From Deltaproteobacteria bacterium (GTDB lineage Bacteria; Myxococcota_A; UBA9160; UBA6930), in assembly GCA_029261815.1 (NCBI GenBank), contig JAJDAQ010000118.1:1-64000 (forward strand): a stretch of 64,000 nucleotides of DNA. The letters run 5' to 3'. The position numbers and the translations under genes are program-made. Under the pieces are notes generated by a model that saw only the letters and a program-made list of their open reading frames with translations, made no database searches and was not told where the DNA came from. Below, piece by piece: positions 28,402-37,167 of the stretch (within the stretch, counting starts at the first letter, position 1; every line of letters starts with the position of its first letter).

Positions 28402-29321
28402 GCGCCGGCCTGGAAGCCCGCCTTCGTGGCATCCTGGCCGAGCGGTACCACGACCGGCACCCGTTCAACTTGCGACTCCACGGCGGCGATTGCGAACCCG
28501 ACGAAGTCCGACGTTGGGTCCGCAACCGTTACTACTACCAGACCCGCATCCCGATCAAGGACGGCGTGATCCTCACGAAGTCCGAGGACCGGGCGTTTCG
28601 CCGCGGGTGGATCCGCCGAATCCACGACCATGATGGCGACGACCGGAACCAGGGCGGCCTCGAGCTGTGGTTGCAACTCGCGGTCGCGTGCGGCCTCGAC
28701 CGCGACGAGACGGCAAGCCTCCGGCAAGTGCTTCCGGGTGTGCGGCGGGCGTGCGACTCCTACGTCACGTTCGTTGAATCCCATGACCTGCTCGAGAGTG
28801 TCGCTTCGTCGCTCACCGAGCTCGCCGCCGGCGCCTACCTCGGTCACCGGGCCGAAGCCTTCCGCAAGTACTACGACTGGATCGCGGAGGACGGACTCGA
28901 CTACTTCCTGTCGAGAACGCACCAGGCCCCGCGCGATGCCGAAGAAGGCCTTGCGTTCGTTCTCGAGCATGCAGACACGACGGAACGAGAGGAGCGCTGC
29001 GTCGCTGCCCTCGAGAAGAAGTGCTCGATCCTGTGGCAGCTCCTCGACGGCGTCGAATGGGGCGGTCGACGACCGCAACTCGCGAACGGCGTACGACTCC
29101 GCACCGGAGACGAACCGATGGTTGTCTCGCCCGAACGCGCGATCCGGATCGGCGGTAGCGGCGCGTCGATCCTCGAAGCCTGTGACGGAAGCCGGTGCGT
29201 CGACGAAGTCGCGGTCTCCGTCCGCGAAGCCTTCCCGGACGCACCCAATGGCCTGGAGTCCGACGTGTACGCATTCATCGAAGAGATGGAGCGCGCACAC
29301 GTCCTCGAGCTCCCCGAATGA
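28398..29321 (+). CDS. pqqC/D: PqqC-PqqD fusion (pyrroloquinoline-quinone synthase plus PqqA-binding chaperone)
   Basis: RNRYYYQTRIPIKDGVILTKSEDRAFRRGWIRRIHDHDG (PqqC); C-terminal RPQLANGVRLRTGDEPMVVSPERAIRIGGSGASILEACDG (PqqD). Confidence 0.93.
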   Translation: MSAGLEARLRGILAERYHDRHPFNLRLHGGDCEPDEVRRWVRNRYYYQTRIPIKDGVILTKSEDRAFRRGWIRRIHDHDGDDRNQGGLELWLQLAVACGLDRDETASLRQVLPGVRRACDSYVTFVESHDLLESVASSLTELAAGAYLGHRAEAFRKYYDWIAEDGLDYFLSRTHQAPRDAEEGLAFVLEHADTTEREERCVAALEKKCSILWQLLDGVEWGGRRPQLANGVRLRTGDEPMVVSPERAIRIGGSGASILEACDGSRCVDEVAVSVREAFPDAPNGLESDVYAFIEEMERAHVLELPE

Positions 29322-30397
29322 ACGCACCCCGCCCGCTCAATCTCGTCGCCGAGCTGACCTACCGCTGTCCGCTTCAATGCCCGTACTGTTCCAATCCACT
29401 CCAGCTCGGCGCCGTCCGCGAGGCGCTGGATGCCGACGACTGGGCCCGCGTCTTCCGAGAGGCCGCAGCCCTCGGCGTCGTGCATGTCGGATTGACCGGG
29501 GGCGAGCCCTCTGCACGCAGTGACCTCCCCGAGATCGTGGCCGGGGCCGAAGCAGCGGGTCTCTACTCACACCTCGTCACCGCGGCCGTCCCCCTCGACC
29601 CGGACGGTCTCGCAGTTCTTGCGGAGCGCGGACTCTGCAGCGTCCAGATCTCCCTCCAGGACGCGGACGCCGAGCACTCGGATCGGATCGCGGGCACCCG
29701 GAGCTTCGATCGCAAGCAGGTCCTCGCTGCCGCCACGAAGAAGCTCGGGCTTCCGCTGACCCTGAATGTGGTCCTCCATCGACATAACCTCGACCGGACG
29801 CGCGAGATCATCCGTCTCGCCCGTGCTCTCGACGCCGACCGTCTTGAACTCGCGAACGCGCAGTACCAGGGTTGGGCGCTGTTGAATCGAGCCGCACTCC
29901 TCCCGACCCGCTCGCAACTCGACCACGCCGCCGGCGTCGTTCGCGAGGAATGTGCGGAAAGCGACCGGCCCGAAATCCTGTTCGTGCTCCCCGACTACTT
30001 TCGCGATCGCCCGAAGCCGTGCATGGCCGGGTGGGCCCAACAACACATCGTGGTGGCCCCGAACGGCCTCGCCCTGCCGTGCCACGGCGCCGCGGAGCTT
30101 CCGGGCCTCGAGTTCTGGAATGTCCAGGAGCACGCGCTCGCGGAATGCTGGTCCGATTCCCCCGGAATGAACGCCTACCGCGGCGAAGACTGGATGCCGG
30201 AACCGTGCAGGAGCTGCGACGCCCGCAAGCAGGATTTCGGCGGCTGTCGCTGCCAGGCGTTCGCGCTCACCGGCGATGCCTCGGCGACGGACCCTGCCTG
30301 TGGCCTGTCCCCGCATCACGCCGCAATCGAAGAGGCCGTTGCCGCGCCGAAGGAAGATGTTTTCCGCTTCCGGTTTCCCGGGAACGCCGCAGACTAA
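29318..30397 (+). CDS. pqqE: PQQ biosynthesis radical SAM/SPASM enzyme PqqE
   Basis: ATG 29318; LVAELTYRCPLQCPYCSNP (CxxxCxxC); SPASM C-terminal Cys cluster CRSCDARKQDFGGCRCQAF. Confidence 0.95.
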   Translation: MNAPRPLNLVAELTYRCPLQCPYCSNPLQLGAVREALDADDWARVFREAAALGVVHVGLTGGEPSARSDLPEIVAGAEAAGLYSHLVTAAVPLDPDGLAVLAERGLCSVQISLQDADAEHSDRIAGTRSFDRKQVLAAATKKLGLPLTLNVVLHRHNLDRTREIIRLARALDADRLELANAQYQGWALLNRAALLPTRSQLDHAAGVVREECAESDRPEILFVLPDYFRDRPKPCMAGWAQQHIVVAPNGLALPCHGAAELPGLEFWNVQEHALAECWSDSPGMNAYRGEDWMPEPCRSCDARKQDFGGCRCQAFALTGDASATDPACGLSPHHAAIEEAVAAPKEDVFRFRFPGNAAD

Positions 30398-31071
30398 CGA
30401 CCGTCACCCGAGAGATCGTTGCGCGGCGTGAACGTTCGCGAAATCTCTCGCCCGTGATCGAACTCCACGACCTTCTGGGTGCGGCCGTCTTCCCACCACG
30501 CTTGCCACGTCCCGTGGCGCGCGCCCTGGACGAACTCGCCGCGTGCCTGGAGTTGACCGTCCGAGAACCAGGTTCGCGCGGGGCCGTGTAGCTTTCCGCG
30601 GGAGAACGACATGTCGCCCATCGCCTGCCCGTTCCGGTGCCAGGACAGGGCGACGCCATGCTGCTCGCCAGCATCCCAGGCCTCTTCCCACTTCTTCTTG
30701 CCGTTCGGATAGAAGGCGATGAATCGGCCCTGCTTCTGGTCCTTGCGGTACACGCCCTCGAGTTTCAGCTGACCGTTCGCGTGCCACTCCCGGTATCGCC
30801 CGTCGAGCCGCCCGTGATCGAAGGTGGCCTCCGCCAGGCGCTCCCCAGACGGATAGAACGACAATGATGGCCCGTGTTGGCTCCGGTCCGCGAGCACGCA
30901 GGCGATGCGGGTTCCGTCGGGCGGTGCAGCACCTTCGACCGAGGCGCCTGCAGGACAGTCGAGCGTCTGGCTCGCAGCACCGGTCGCCCCGAGGACCATG
31001 GCGAACGCCCACGCGAGGCCAAGCCGCCACCCGTGGGCGGCACCCGTAGCCGGAGGGGTCCACCGAACCAT
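30394..31071 (-). CDS. secreted MORN-like repeat protein (YwqK-type)
   Basis: Repeated Y/W-x-NG-(Q/K)-x... units: FYPSGERLAEATFDHGRLDGRYREWHANGQLKLEGVYRKDQKQGRFIAFYPNGKKKWEE... Confidence 0.78.
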   Translation of the reverse strand: MVRWTPPATGAAHGWRLGLAWAFAMVLGATGAASQTLDCPAGASVEGAAPPDGTRIACVLADRSQHGPSLSFYPSGERLAEATFDHGRLDGRYREWHANGQLKLEGVYRKDQKQGRFIAFYPNGKKKWEEAWDAGEQHGVALSWHRNGQAMGDMSFSRGKLHGPARTWFSDGQLQARGEFVQGARHGTWQAWWEDGRTQKVVEFDHGREISRTFTPRNDLSGDGR

Positions 31072-31080
31072 CCGCAGACG

Positions 31081-31779
31081 TTAGGGGGAAAGCTCGGGGT
31101 AGAGCCAGCCCACCGCCAGGAGGTAGACGGGCCAGAAGATGCGACCCACGAGGAAGAAGGCACCCATGATGCCGAACATGGCCAGTGCCGGTTGTGCCAT
31201 CCACTCCTGGACCCGAAGCGCGTTCTCCTCGGAGAGGAACAGACCGATGGCACTACTGCCGTCGAGCGGCGGCAACGGAATCAGGTTCAGTACCACCATC
31301 AGCAGGTTCATCGAGAAGAGCAAGCTCAGGGTCAGCGCGATCGCCTCCCCGGCGCCCGCTTCGTCCGGGCTCCCGACCAGCGAGATGAAGCTCAAGTGCG
31401 TCGGCCACGTGAGGAACTCCATCGCGATCGCGCTCCGAATCAGCAGGGCGGCCACCACGACAAGCGCCAGATTGGCCGCCGGCCCCGCCAGCGCCATCTT
31501 CGCTGCCCGGTGCGGATGAGCCCTCGCCCAGACCGGGTCGTACGGCGCGCTGGCCCAGCCCATCATGAAGCCGTTCAACGCGAAGCTCAGCAGCGGAATC
31601 ACGACCATTCCGAACGGCGAACGCTGAATGTGCGGCATGGGATCGAGCGAAACCTGTCCACCTTCGTAGGCGGTGAGGTCGCCACCACGCATCGCGACCC
31701 AGGCATGCGCGGCTTCGTGAACCGTGGTCGACAAGAGGAAGACCACGTACCAGGCGATGCCCACGGCGAGTTGATCCAA
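31081..31779 (-). CDS. M50 family (site-2 protease-like) membrane metallopeptidase
   Basis: LSTTVHEAAHAWVAMRGGD (HExxH), MNLLMVVLNLIPLPPLDGSS (NxxPxPxLDG). Start uncertain (TTG 31779). Confidence 0.85.
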   Translation of the reverse strand: MDQLAVGIAWYVVFLLSTTVHEAAHAWVAMRGGDLTAYEGGQVSLDPMPHIQRSPFGMVVIPLLSFALNGFMMGWASAPYDPVWARAHPHRAAKMALAGPAANLALVVVAALLIRSAIAMEFLTWPTHLSFISLVGSPDEAGAGEAIALTLSLLFSMNLLMVVLNLIPLPPLDGSSAIGLFLSEENALRVQEWMAQPALAMFGIMGAFFLVGRIFWPVYLLAVGWLYPELSP

Positions 31780-31831
31780 CGGCGGCTCTCCGATTTCCGC
31801 GGCGGCGGAAGCGGGCGAACGATAGCGACCC

Positions 31832-33106
31832 TCAGAGCGCGCGGGGCGGGCCGACGTAGCGCGCACGGGGGCGCAGCAGCTGGCCGCTCTCGGACTGCTC
31901 GAGAATGTGCGCGACCCACCCAGCCGATCGTCCCACGGCAAAGATGCCGGCCACGGCGCCGGCCGGCATCCCCAGCGCGGCGCGAAGAGCGACCGCGGCC
32001 GCATCGACGTTGGGCCGGGGACGATGGGCGTCCGCCATTGCGTCGAAGAGCGCGAACATGCCGTGAAGCTCCTCCGCGTTCGTGCTACGTGCGTCGGGAC
32101 CGAAACCGCGCGCGATCTCGATCAGCGCGGTCGCACGCGGGTCGCCCAGACTGGCGGCGTAGAGCGGGTGCCCGAACCCCGGGATCGGCTCGCCGCGACG
32201 CGCCCGTTCGTTCACGACGCGCGTGGCATCGGACACCGATGCGATCTCGCGGAGTACGGCCTCGACCTGGTCCGACGCACCGCCGTGCAACGGACCCGAC
32301 AGCGTCGCCAGCCCCGCCTGGACGGCGGCATACACGTCGGCCTTGGCCGACGCCGCGACGCGAGCCGCGAAGGTCGACGCGTTGAGCTCGTGGTCGGCCA
32401 TCAGCACAAGCAATGCGTCGACGGCGCGGACGGCCGCATCCGACCGCTCGCATCCATACGCGATCAGGACGGCTTCAGCGATGGTGCGCGCCTCCCAGGC
32501 CTCCGCCGCGCGTTCTGGCGAAGCCGGCAATGCCAACGATGCCGCCAGCAGGCGCGAGACGGTTCGTGCGCGCGGCAGCACCGCTCCGACATGGCCATCG
32601 AAGCGGCCGGGATCGCGGGCTGCCCATGCCGCCAGCACCAATGGGCGAACGCTTGCGGGCGGTGCATCGGCCGGGAGGAGCCGGGCGAGTCCTGCCAGCC
32701 GTGGAGAAGCGGTCGGGACCGGCCAGACCAGGTCGGGCGCGACTTCCTCGCCGCGCCACAGCCATTCGGCCACGGTCTCGAACCGGGCGCCCGCGCTCGC
32801 GAGTTCGAGCGCGGGCTTCCCGCGATAGATCGGTCCTTCGGCCAACATCTCGGTGATGCCCGAGTCGAGCACGGGCTCGCCGAAGCGAAGCGCGGCCGCG
32901 GCCGCCGCGCTGCCACGGGTCCGGTCGCGCAGGGCTTCGATGTCAGCGCGCAGATACCGCCGCGCGCGGCTACTTCCCGTGCCCGGCAGGCTTCGCAGCA
33001 TCCCTCGGCTCACGTAGGCGTACAGCGTCGGGAGCTTGACCCCGAGCAACGCGGCCGCCTCTTTTGCGCTCAGTTCCTTGCCCGGCTTGCCGATATCTTG
33101 ATTCAT
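31832..33106 (-). CDS. citrate synthase-fold protein with N-terminal helix-turn-helix
   Basis: N-terminus ELSAKEAAALLGVKLPTLYAYVSRGMLRSLPGTGSSRARRYLRADIEAL (MerR/excisionase-like HTH); CS motifs LMADHELNASTFAARV, LHGGASDQV, PGFGHPLY, RPNVDAAAVAL. Confidence 0.88.
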   Translation of the reverse strand: MNQDIGKPGKELSAKEAAALLGVKLPTLYAYVSRGMLRSLPGTGSSRARRYLRADIEALRDRTRGSAAAAAALRFGEPVLDSGITEMLAEGPIYRGKPALELASAGARFETVAEWLWRGEEVAPDLVWPVPTASPRLAGLARLLPADAPPASVRPLVLAAWAARDPGRFDGHVGAVLPRARTVSRLLAASLALPASPERAAEAWEARTIAEAVLIAYGCERSDAAVRAVDALLVLMADHELNASTFAARVAASAKADVYAAVQAGLATLSGPLHGGASDQVEAVLREIASVSDATRVVNERARRGEPIPGFGHPLYAASLGDPRATALIEIARGFGPDARSTNAEELHGMFALFDAMADAHRPRPNVDAAAVALRAALGMPAGAVAGIFAVGRSAGWVAHILEQSESGQLLRPRARYVGPPRAL

Positions 33107-33128
33107 TGATCAACCTTGATTCATTGAT
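33097..33128. promoter_or_regulatory. direct repeats in the divergent citrate-synthase intergenic region (candidate operator)
   Basis: Two exact copies of CTTGATTCATTGAT (33097-33110 and 33115-33128), 18-bp periodicity, overlapping the start of the HTH-CS gene and upstream of the 33166 start. Confidence 0.5.
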
Positions 33129-33165
33129 TGATGAACGTATCCTACCTCGCCAAAGGAGAAAAGTG

Positions 33166-34299
33166 ATGGAGACTTCCACCTCGACCCCCGATTCCACCGT
33201 TTCCCCGGGCCTCGACGGCATCATCGTCGCGCAGACCGCCCTCTCACAGGTCGACGGCGAGCAGGGACGCCTCATCGTCCGCGGCCACGACATCGAACAA
33301 CTCGCTGGCTCCCACTCATTCGAGGCGATCTGCGGCTTGTTGTGGGACGGCGCGCTCCCGGACGCCGCTCGCCTGCGCACGCTCCAGCGTGGCCTGGCCG
33401 AGGGCCGCAGCCGCGCGTACAACCAGCGCTGGCGCCTCGGCGCAGCGCTCGAGGCCAGCAACGCCATGGACGCGATGCGGGCGGCCGCGGCCACACTGGA
33501 AGCCGGCCCGACGGCGACGGCGGAAACGCGATTGCGGCTCACCGGCGCCATGGCCGTGTTCGCCGCGAGCTGGGCACGCGGCCAGGCCGGCCAGGCAGCC
33601 CTGCCACCGGACCCCGCCCTGGGCCACGCCGCCGACCTGTTGCGCATGCTTCACGGCGAGCGCTCCACCTCGGCGCATGAGGCCGCGCTCGACAGCTACC
33701 TCGTCACGGTGGCCGAACACGGCATGAACGCCTCGACCTTCACGGCCCGCGTCGTCGCCTCGACCGAGAGTGATCCGGTTTCCGCCGTGGTCGCCGCCAT
33801 CGGCTCGCTGAAGGGGCCTCGCCACGGCGGCGCACCGGGGCCGGTTCTCGACATGCTCGACGCCATCGGCGCCCCCGAGCGCGCCGAAGCCTGGATCCGC
33901 GGCGAACTCGAAGCCGGCCGTCGCATCATGGGCCTGGGCCACCGGATCTATCGCGTCCGCGATCCGCGCGCTGCGGTGCTCGAGGTCGCAGTCAACACAC
34001 TCGAGAAGCACGGCGTGGAAAGTCCGTACCTGGAGCGCGCTCGCAGCGTCGAGCGCGTGGCGGTGCAGGTCCTGGCCGAGCGATACCCGGAGCGGTCGCT
34101 CGACACCAACGTCGAGTTCTACACGGCCGTCCTCCTCGACGTCCTCGGGATCCCTCGCAGCCTCTTCACGCCGATCTTTGGTTGTGCCCGCGTCGCAGGC
34201 TGGCTGGCGCACATCAGCGAGCAGGGCGAGAGTGGGCGAATCATGCGACCGCGTCAGCAGTACACGGGCACGGTCCCGCCGCGCCCGGCCCACGCTTGA
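33166..34299 (+). CDS. citrate/2-methylcitrate synthase family protein
   Basis: ATG 33166 after AAAGGAG SD; AEHGMNASTFTARVVAST, KGPRHGGAPGPV, MGLGHRIYRVRDPRA, TNVEFYTAVLLDVLGIPRSLFTPIFGCARVAGWLAH. Confidence 0.88.
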   Translation: METSTSTPDSTVSPGLDGIIVAQTALSQVDGEQGRLIVRGHDIEQLAGSHSFEAICGLLWDGALPDAARLRTLQRGLAEGRSRAYNQRWRLGAALEASNAMDAMRAAAATLEAGPTATAETRLRLTGAMAVFAASWARGQAGQAALPPDPALGHAADLLRMLHGERSTSAHEAALDSYLVTVAEHGMNASTFTARVVASTESDPVSAVVAAIGSLKGPRHGGAPGPVLDMLDAIGAPERAEAWIRGELEAGRRIMGLGHRIYRVRDPRAAVLEVAVNTLEKHGVESPYLERARSVERVAVQVLAERYPERSLDTNVEFYTAVLLDVLGIPRSLFTPIFGCARVAGWLAHISEQGESGRIMRPRQQYTGTVPPRPAHA

Positions 34300-34312
34300 G
34301 CAGAGCAGCGCC

Positions 34313-35056
34313 ATCGAACTCTTCGACCTAACGATTCTCTGGAGTGTCGCGTTCGCAGCCGCGATCCTGTCGGCCATCGTCGGGATGGCCGGCGGAATCA
34401 CGTTCCTGGCCGTGCTGCTTCTCTTCCTGCCGCCGCTCGTGGCGATCCCGGTCCACGGCGTCATCCAGCTCGCATCCAATGGATCGCGCGCGTGGATCCA
34501 ACGCGAGCACGCGCAGACTGACATCGTCTGGCGTTATGCGCTGCTGCTGCTGCCAATGGGCGTGCTGGGCCTCGGGGTCGCGCAATCCCTCCCGGAGGAC
34601 GCGATTCGCCTCGCGATCGGCGTCTTCGTACTGCTGGCAACCTGGGTGCCCCGGGTCCTGACGTTGGGCTACGAGGGCGGCGACCCGACCTCGCGCACCA
34701 AGTTCATCTGGCTCGGTGCCGTGACCGGATTCGTGAACGTGACGATCGGCGCGACGGGACCACTGATCGCTCCGTTCTTCCTTCGGATCGGACTCACGCG
34801 CCAGGCCCTGGTCGGGACCAAGGCAGCGTGCCAGGCGCTCGGCCACCTCGCCAAGATCGCGATCTTCGGGGGCGTCGGCTTCGCGTTCGGCGATCATCTC
34901 CCGCTCCTCGCAGGTGGGACCGTGGCGGTCGTGGCCGGAACCTGGGTCGGCAGCCAGCTACTCGAGCACGTTTCCGAACGCGCCTTCGTCATACTCTACA
35001 AGAGCGTCCTGACACTCATTGCGCTGCGACTCTGTCTCGCTGCCGCCGGGCTGTAG
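34313..35056 (+). CDS. sulfite exporter TauE/SafE-like membrane protein
   Basis: VGMAGGITFLAVLLLFLPPLVAIPVHGVIQLASNGSRAW; multi-TM TauE/SafE repeat pattern. Start codon not clear. Confidence 0.75.
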   Translation: MELFDLTILWSVAFAAAILSAIVGMAGGITFLAVLLLFLPPLVAIPVHGVIQLASNGSRAWIQREHAQTDIVWRYALLLLPMGVLGLGVAQSLPEDAIRLAIGVFVLLATWVPRVLTLGYEGGDPTSRTKFIWLGAVTGFVNVTIGATGPLIAPFFLRIGLTRQALVGTKAACQALGHLAKIAIFGGVGFAFGDHLPLLAGGTVAVVAGTWVGSQLLEHVSERAFVILYKSVLTLIALRLCLAAAGL

Positions 35057-35090
35057 GCCGACTCCCGCGACCATCCGGTAGGATCCCCGG

Positions 35091-35612
35091 ATGGATGCTG
35101 CGTGGCTCTGGGTGCTTGCCGCCGTACTGGTCATCCTCGGGATGGCCGGACTGATCCTGCCCGCGATGCCGGGCGCGCCCCTGGTCTTTGCCGGGCTCGT
35201 TGTCGCAGCCGCGGTCGATGACTTCACGATCGTGGGTCCGTGGGCGCTCGCGGGGCTCGGGGTGCTCGCTTTGTTGACCTACGCGGTCGATTTCATCGCA
35301 GGCGCGCTCGGAGCCCAGAAATTCGGCGCGTCGAGGCGCGCTGTCGTGGGCGCCGCCATCGGCGCCGTGGTCGGCGCGGTCGGTGTCCTCATCGGCTTCG
35401 TCGCGGGGTTGCCGGGCCTGATCCTCGGGCCCTTCGTCGGCGCCGTGGTCGGGGAACTCTCGGAGCACGGCGATCTTCGCAAGGCGGGATGGGCGGGCTT
35501 CGGAACCACGTTGGGCGTCGCTCTCGGTGCCGCTGCCAAGATCGCGCTGTGTTTCGCGATGGTGGCGATCTTCGTCACCCTGCGGTTCATCCTGCCGAGC
35601 TTCGGGAACTAA
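35091..35612 (+). CDS. DUF456-like small membrane protein
   Basis: LAAVLVILGMAGLILPAMPGAPLVFAGL...GPFVGAVVGEL; glycine-rich TM pattern of DUF456. Confidence 0.75.
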   Translation: MDAAWLWVLAAVLVILGMAGLILPAMPGAPLVFAGLVVAAAVDDFTIVGPWALAGLGVLALLTYAVDFIAGALGAQKFGASRRAVVGAAIGAVVGAVGVLIGFVAGLPGLILGPFVGAVVGELSEHGDLRKAGWAGFGTTLGVALGAAAKIALCFAMVAIFVTLRFILPSFGN

Positions 35613-35845
35613 CCTCCGGAATCAACCCCGGCGTCCCGCAACGCCAGGACGCTCGACACGGTGGAGACCAGATACGGGACCAATACCGTCAGGCCGATCT
35701 GGAACCAGCGCCCGCCTTGCACTTCGCCCGCCAGGAGCGCTGCCCCGTGGTTGATGGCCACCAGGATGGCGCCGACCACCACGGCAAAGCCCAGGGCTCG
35801 GACCACAACGGCTCGCGAGAACGCGACCTGGAGCGAAGCCATCAC
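35609..35845 (-). CDS. NrtS-like small nitrate/nitrite transporter family protein
   Basis: VGAILVAINHGAALLAGEVQGGRWFQIGLTVLVPYLVSTVSSVLA resembles the two-TM NrtS family. Confidence 0.6.
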   Translation of the reverse strand: MMASLQVAFSRAVVVRALGFAVVVGAILVAINHGAALLAGEVQGGRWFQIGLTVLVPYLVSTVSSVLALRDAGVDSGG

Positions 35846-36336
35846 GGCAGACAGTCCCTCGGGTTCGCTTCCGCCCGGCGAAGGCGGGACTCATACGCCA
35901 CCAGCGCGAGGCGTTCCCCGGTACTGCGGTACTGCGCGGTCGCACAGCCGGGCACCCGGTGCACCGTGCCTTCGTGTTCCACGATCAGGGTTTGCGCCGC
36001 GATGACACAGATTCCCGCGCCGGGCGACAGATGCTCGCAACGGTAGACGGCGGCGCGTTCGATCTGGATCTCCTGATAGTCCACAGATCCACCCGTAAGC
36101 GATGCAATGAACTCGGCCTTTGACTCTGCCCGCCCGTCGGAGTGCCGGTAGACCAACGCTGGGTGCAGGACCCTATCGAGCGCGACCGGATCGGCCGCGA
36201 CCTGGGCTGCGCGCCGATCAGCGTCCGCCTGCAGATATTGCGCGGCCTGGGGACCGATCCACAGGACCGGCTCGGGGGGGCCTGAAGCACAGGCGATGGC
36301 TCCGGCCAGGACGAACGCGAGACCCGCACGCATCAT
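35842..36336 (-). CDS. putative lipoprotein with NTF2-like (DUF4440-like) domain
   Basis: FVLAGAIACASG lipobox; QAADADRRAAQVAADPVALDRVLHPALVYRHSDGRAESKAEFIASL pattern. Confidence 0.6.
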   Translation of the reverse strand: MMRAGLAFVLAGAIACASGPPEPVLWIGPQAAQYLQADADRRAAQVAADPVALDRVLHPALVYRHSDGRAESKAEFIASLTGGSVDYQEIQIERAAVYRCEHLSPGAGICVIAAQTLIVEHEGTVHRVPGCATAQYRSTGERLALVAYESRLRRAEANPRDCLP

Positions 36337-37106
36337 TTGGTCGTGGCTGCGCCACCGTCCACCGGCAGGACGACGCCGGTGACATAGGCGCCCGCACGGG
36401 AGGCCAGGAAGATCGCGACCCCGGCCATGTCCTCGGGCGTTCCGATCCGGCCGCGCGGGTTCGACGACGCGATCTGCTCGCCGAAATCGCGCAGGGTCTG
36501 AGCCATCATCTTGCTCTCGAACGGTCCGGGAGCCACGCAGTTCACCGTGATCTGATCGGACGCGAGCCGGCCCGCCAGGACGCGTGTCATGTGGTGGACA
36601 CCCGCCTTACACGCGGAGTACGAGTACGTCTCGAGTGCCGGCACCTGGATGCCGTCGATCGATCCGATGTTGATCACGCGCGACGGGTCTTCGGCCGTTG
36701 CGTTCTTGCGCAGCGAGGGCAGGAATTTGACGGTCGTGTGGAAGACGCCCTTGAGATTCAGATCGAAGACCTTGTCCCACCCCGAGTCCGGAAACTCTTC
36801 GATCGGTGCACCCCAGTTCGCGCCCGCGTTGTTGACGAGGATGTCCACGGCCGACTCGTGCTCGGCCACTGCGGCCGCGAACGCCGCGGCACCTTCCTCG
36901 GTCGCCAGGTCGGCCGGGATTCCGATGCAGCTGCCGAGCTCGGACAGCTTGGCGGCCGCCTCGGCACACGCGGCCGCGCCGCGGGACGCCACGATCACGC
37001 GCGCGCCCGCCTCCACGAACCCCTGGGCGATCATGAAGCCGATGCCCCGGGTGCCGCCCGTCACCACGGCCACCTTGCCTTCAACGGAAAAAAGTCCCTC
37101 GATCAC
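36333..37106 (-). CDS. SDR family oxidoreductase
   Basis: GTG 37106; GKVAVVTGGTRGIGFMIAQGF, NNAGANWG, YSACKAGVHHM. Confidence 0.88.
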   Translation of the reverse strand: MIEGLFSVEGKVAVVTGGTRGIGFMIAQGFVEAGARVIVASRGAAACAEAAAKLSELGSCIGIPADLATEEGAAAFAAAVAEHESAVDILVNNAGANWGAPIEEFPDSGWDKVFDLNLKGVFHTTVKFLPSLRKNATAEDPSRVINIGSIDGIQVPALETYSYSACKAGVHHMTRVLAGRLASDQITVNCVAPGPFESKMMAQTLRDFGEQIASSNPRGRIGTPEDMAGVAIFLASRAGAYVTGVVLPVDGGAATTK

Positions 37107-37167
37107 GGCTTGCCCTCCTCGCGGCGGCCGAGCATAGCCTCCCTTGAGATCCGGGCGCCGTCGGCCG

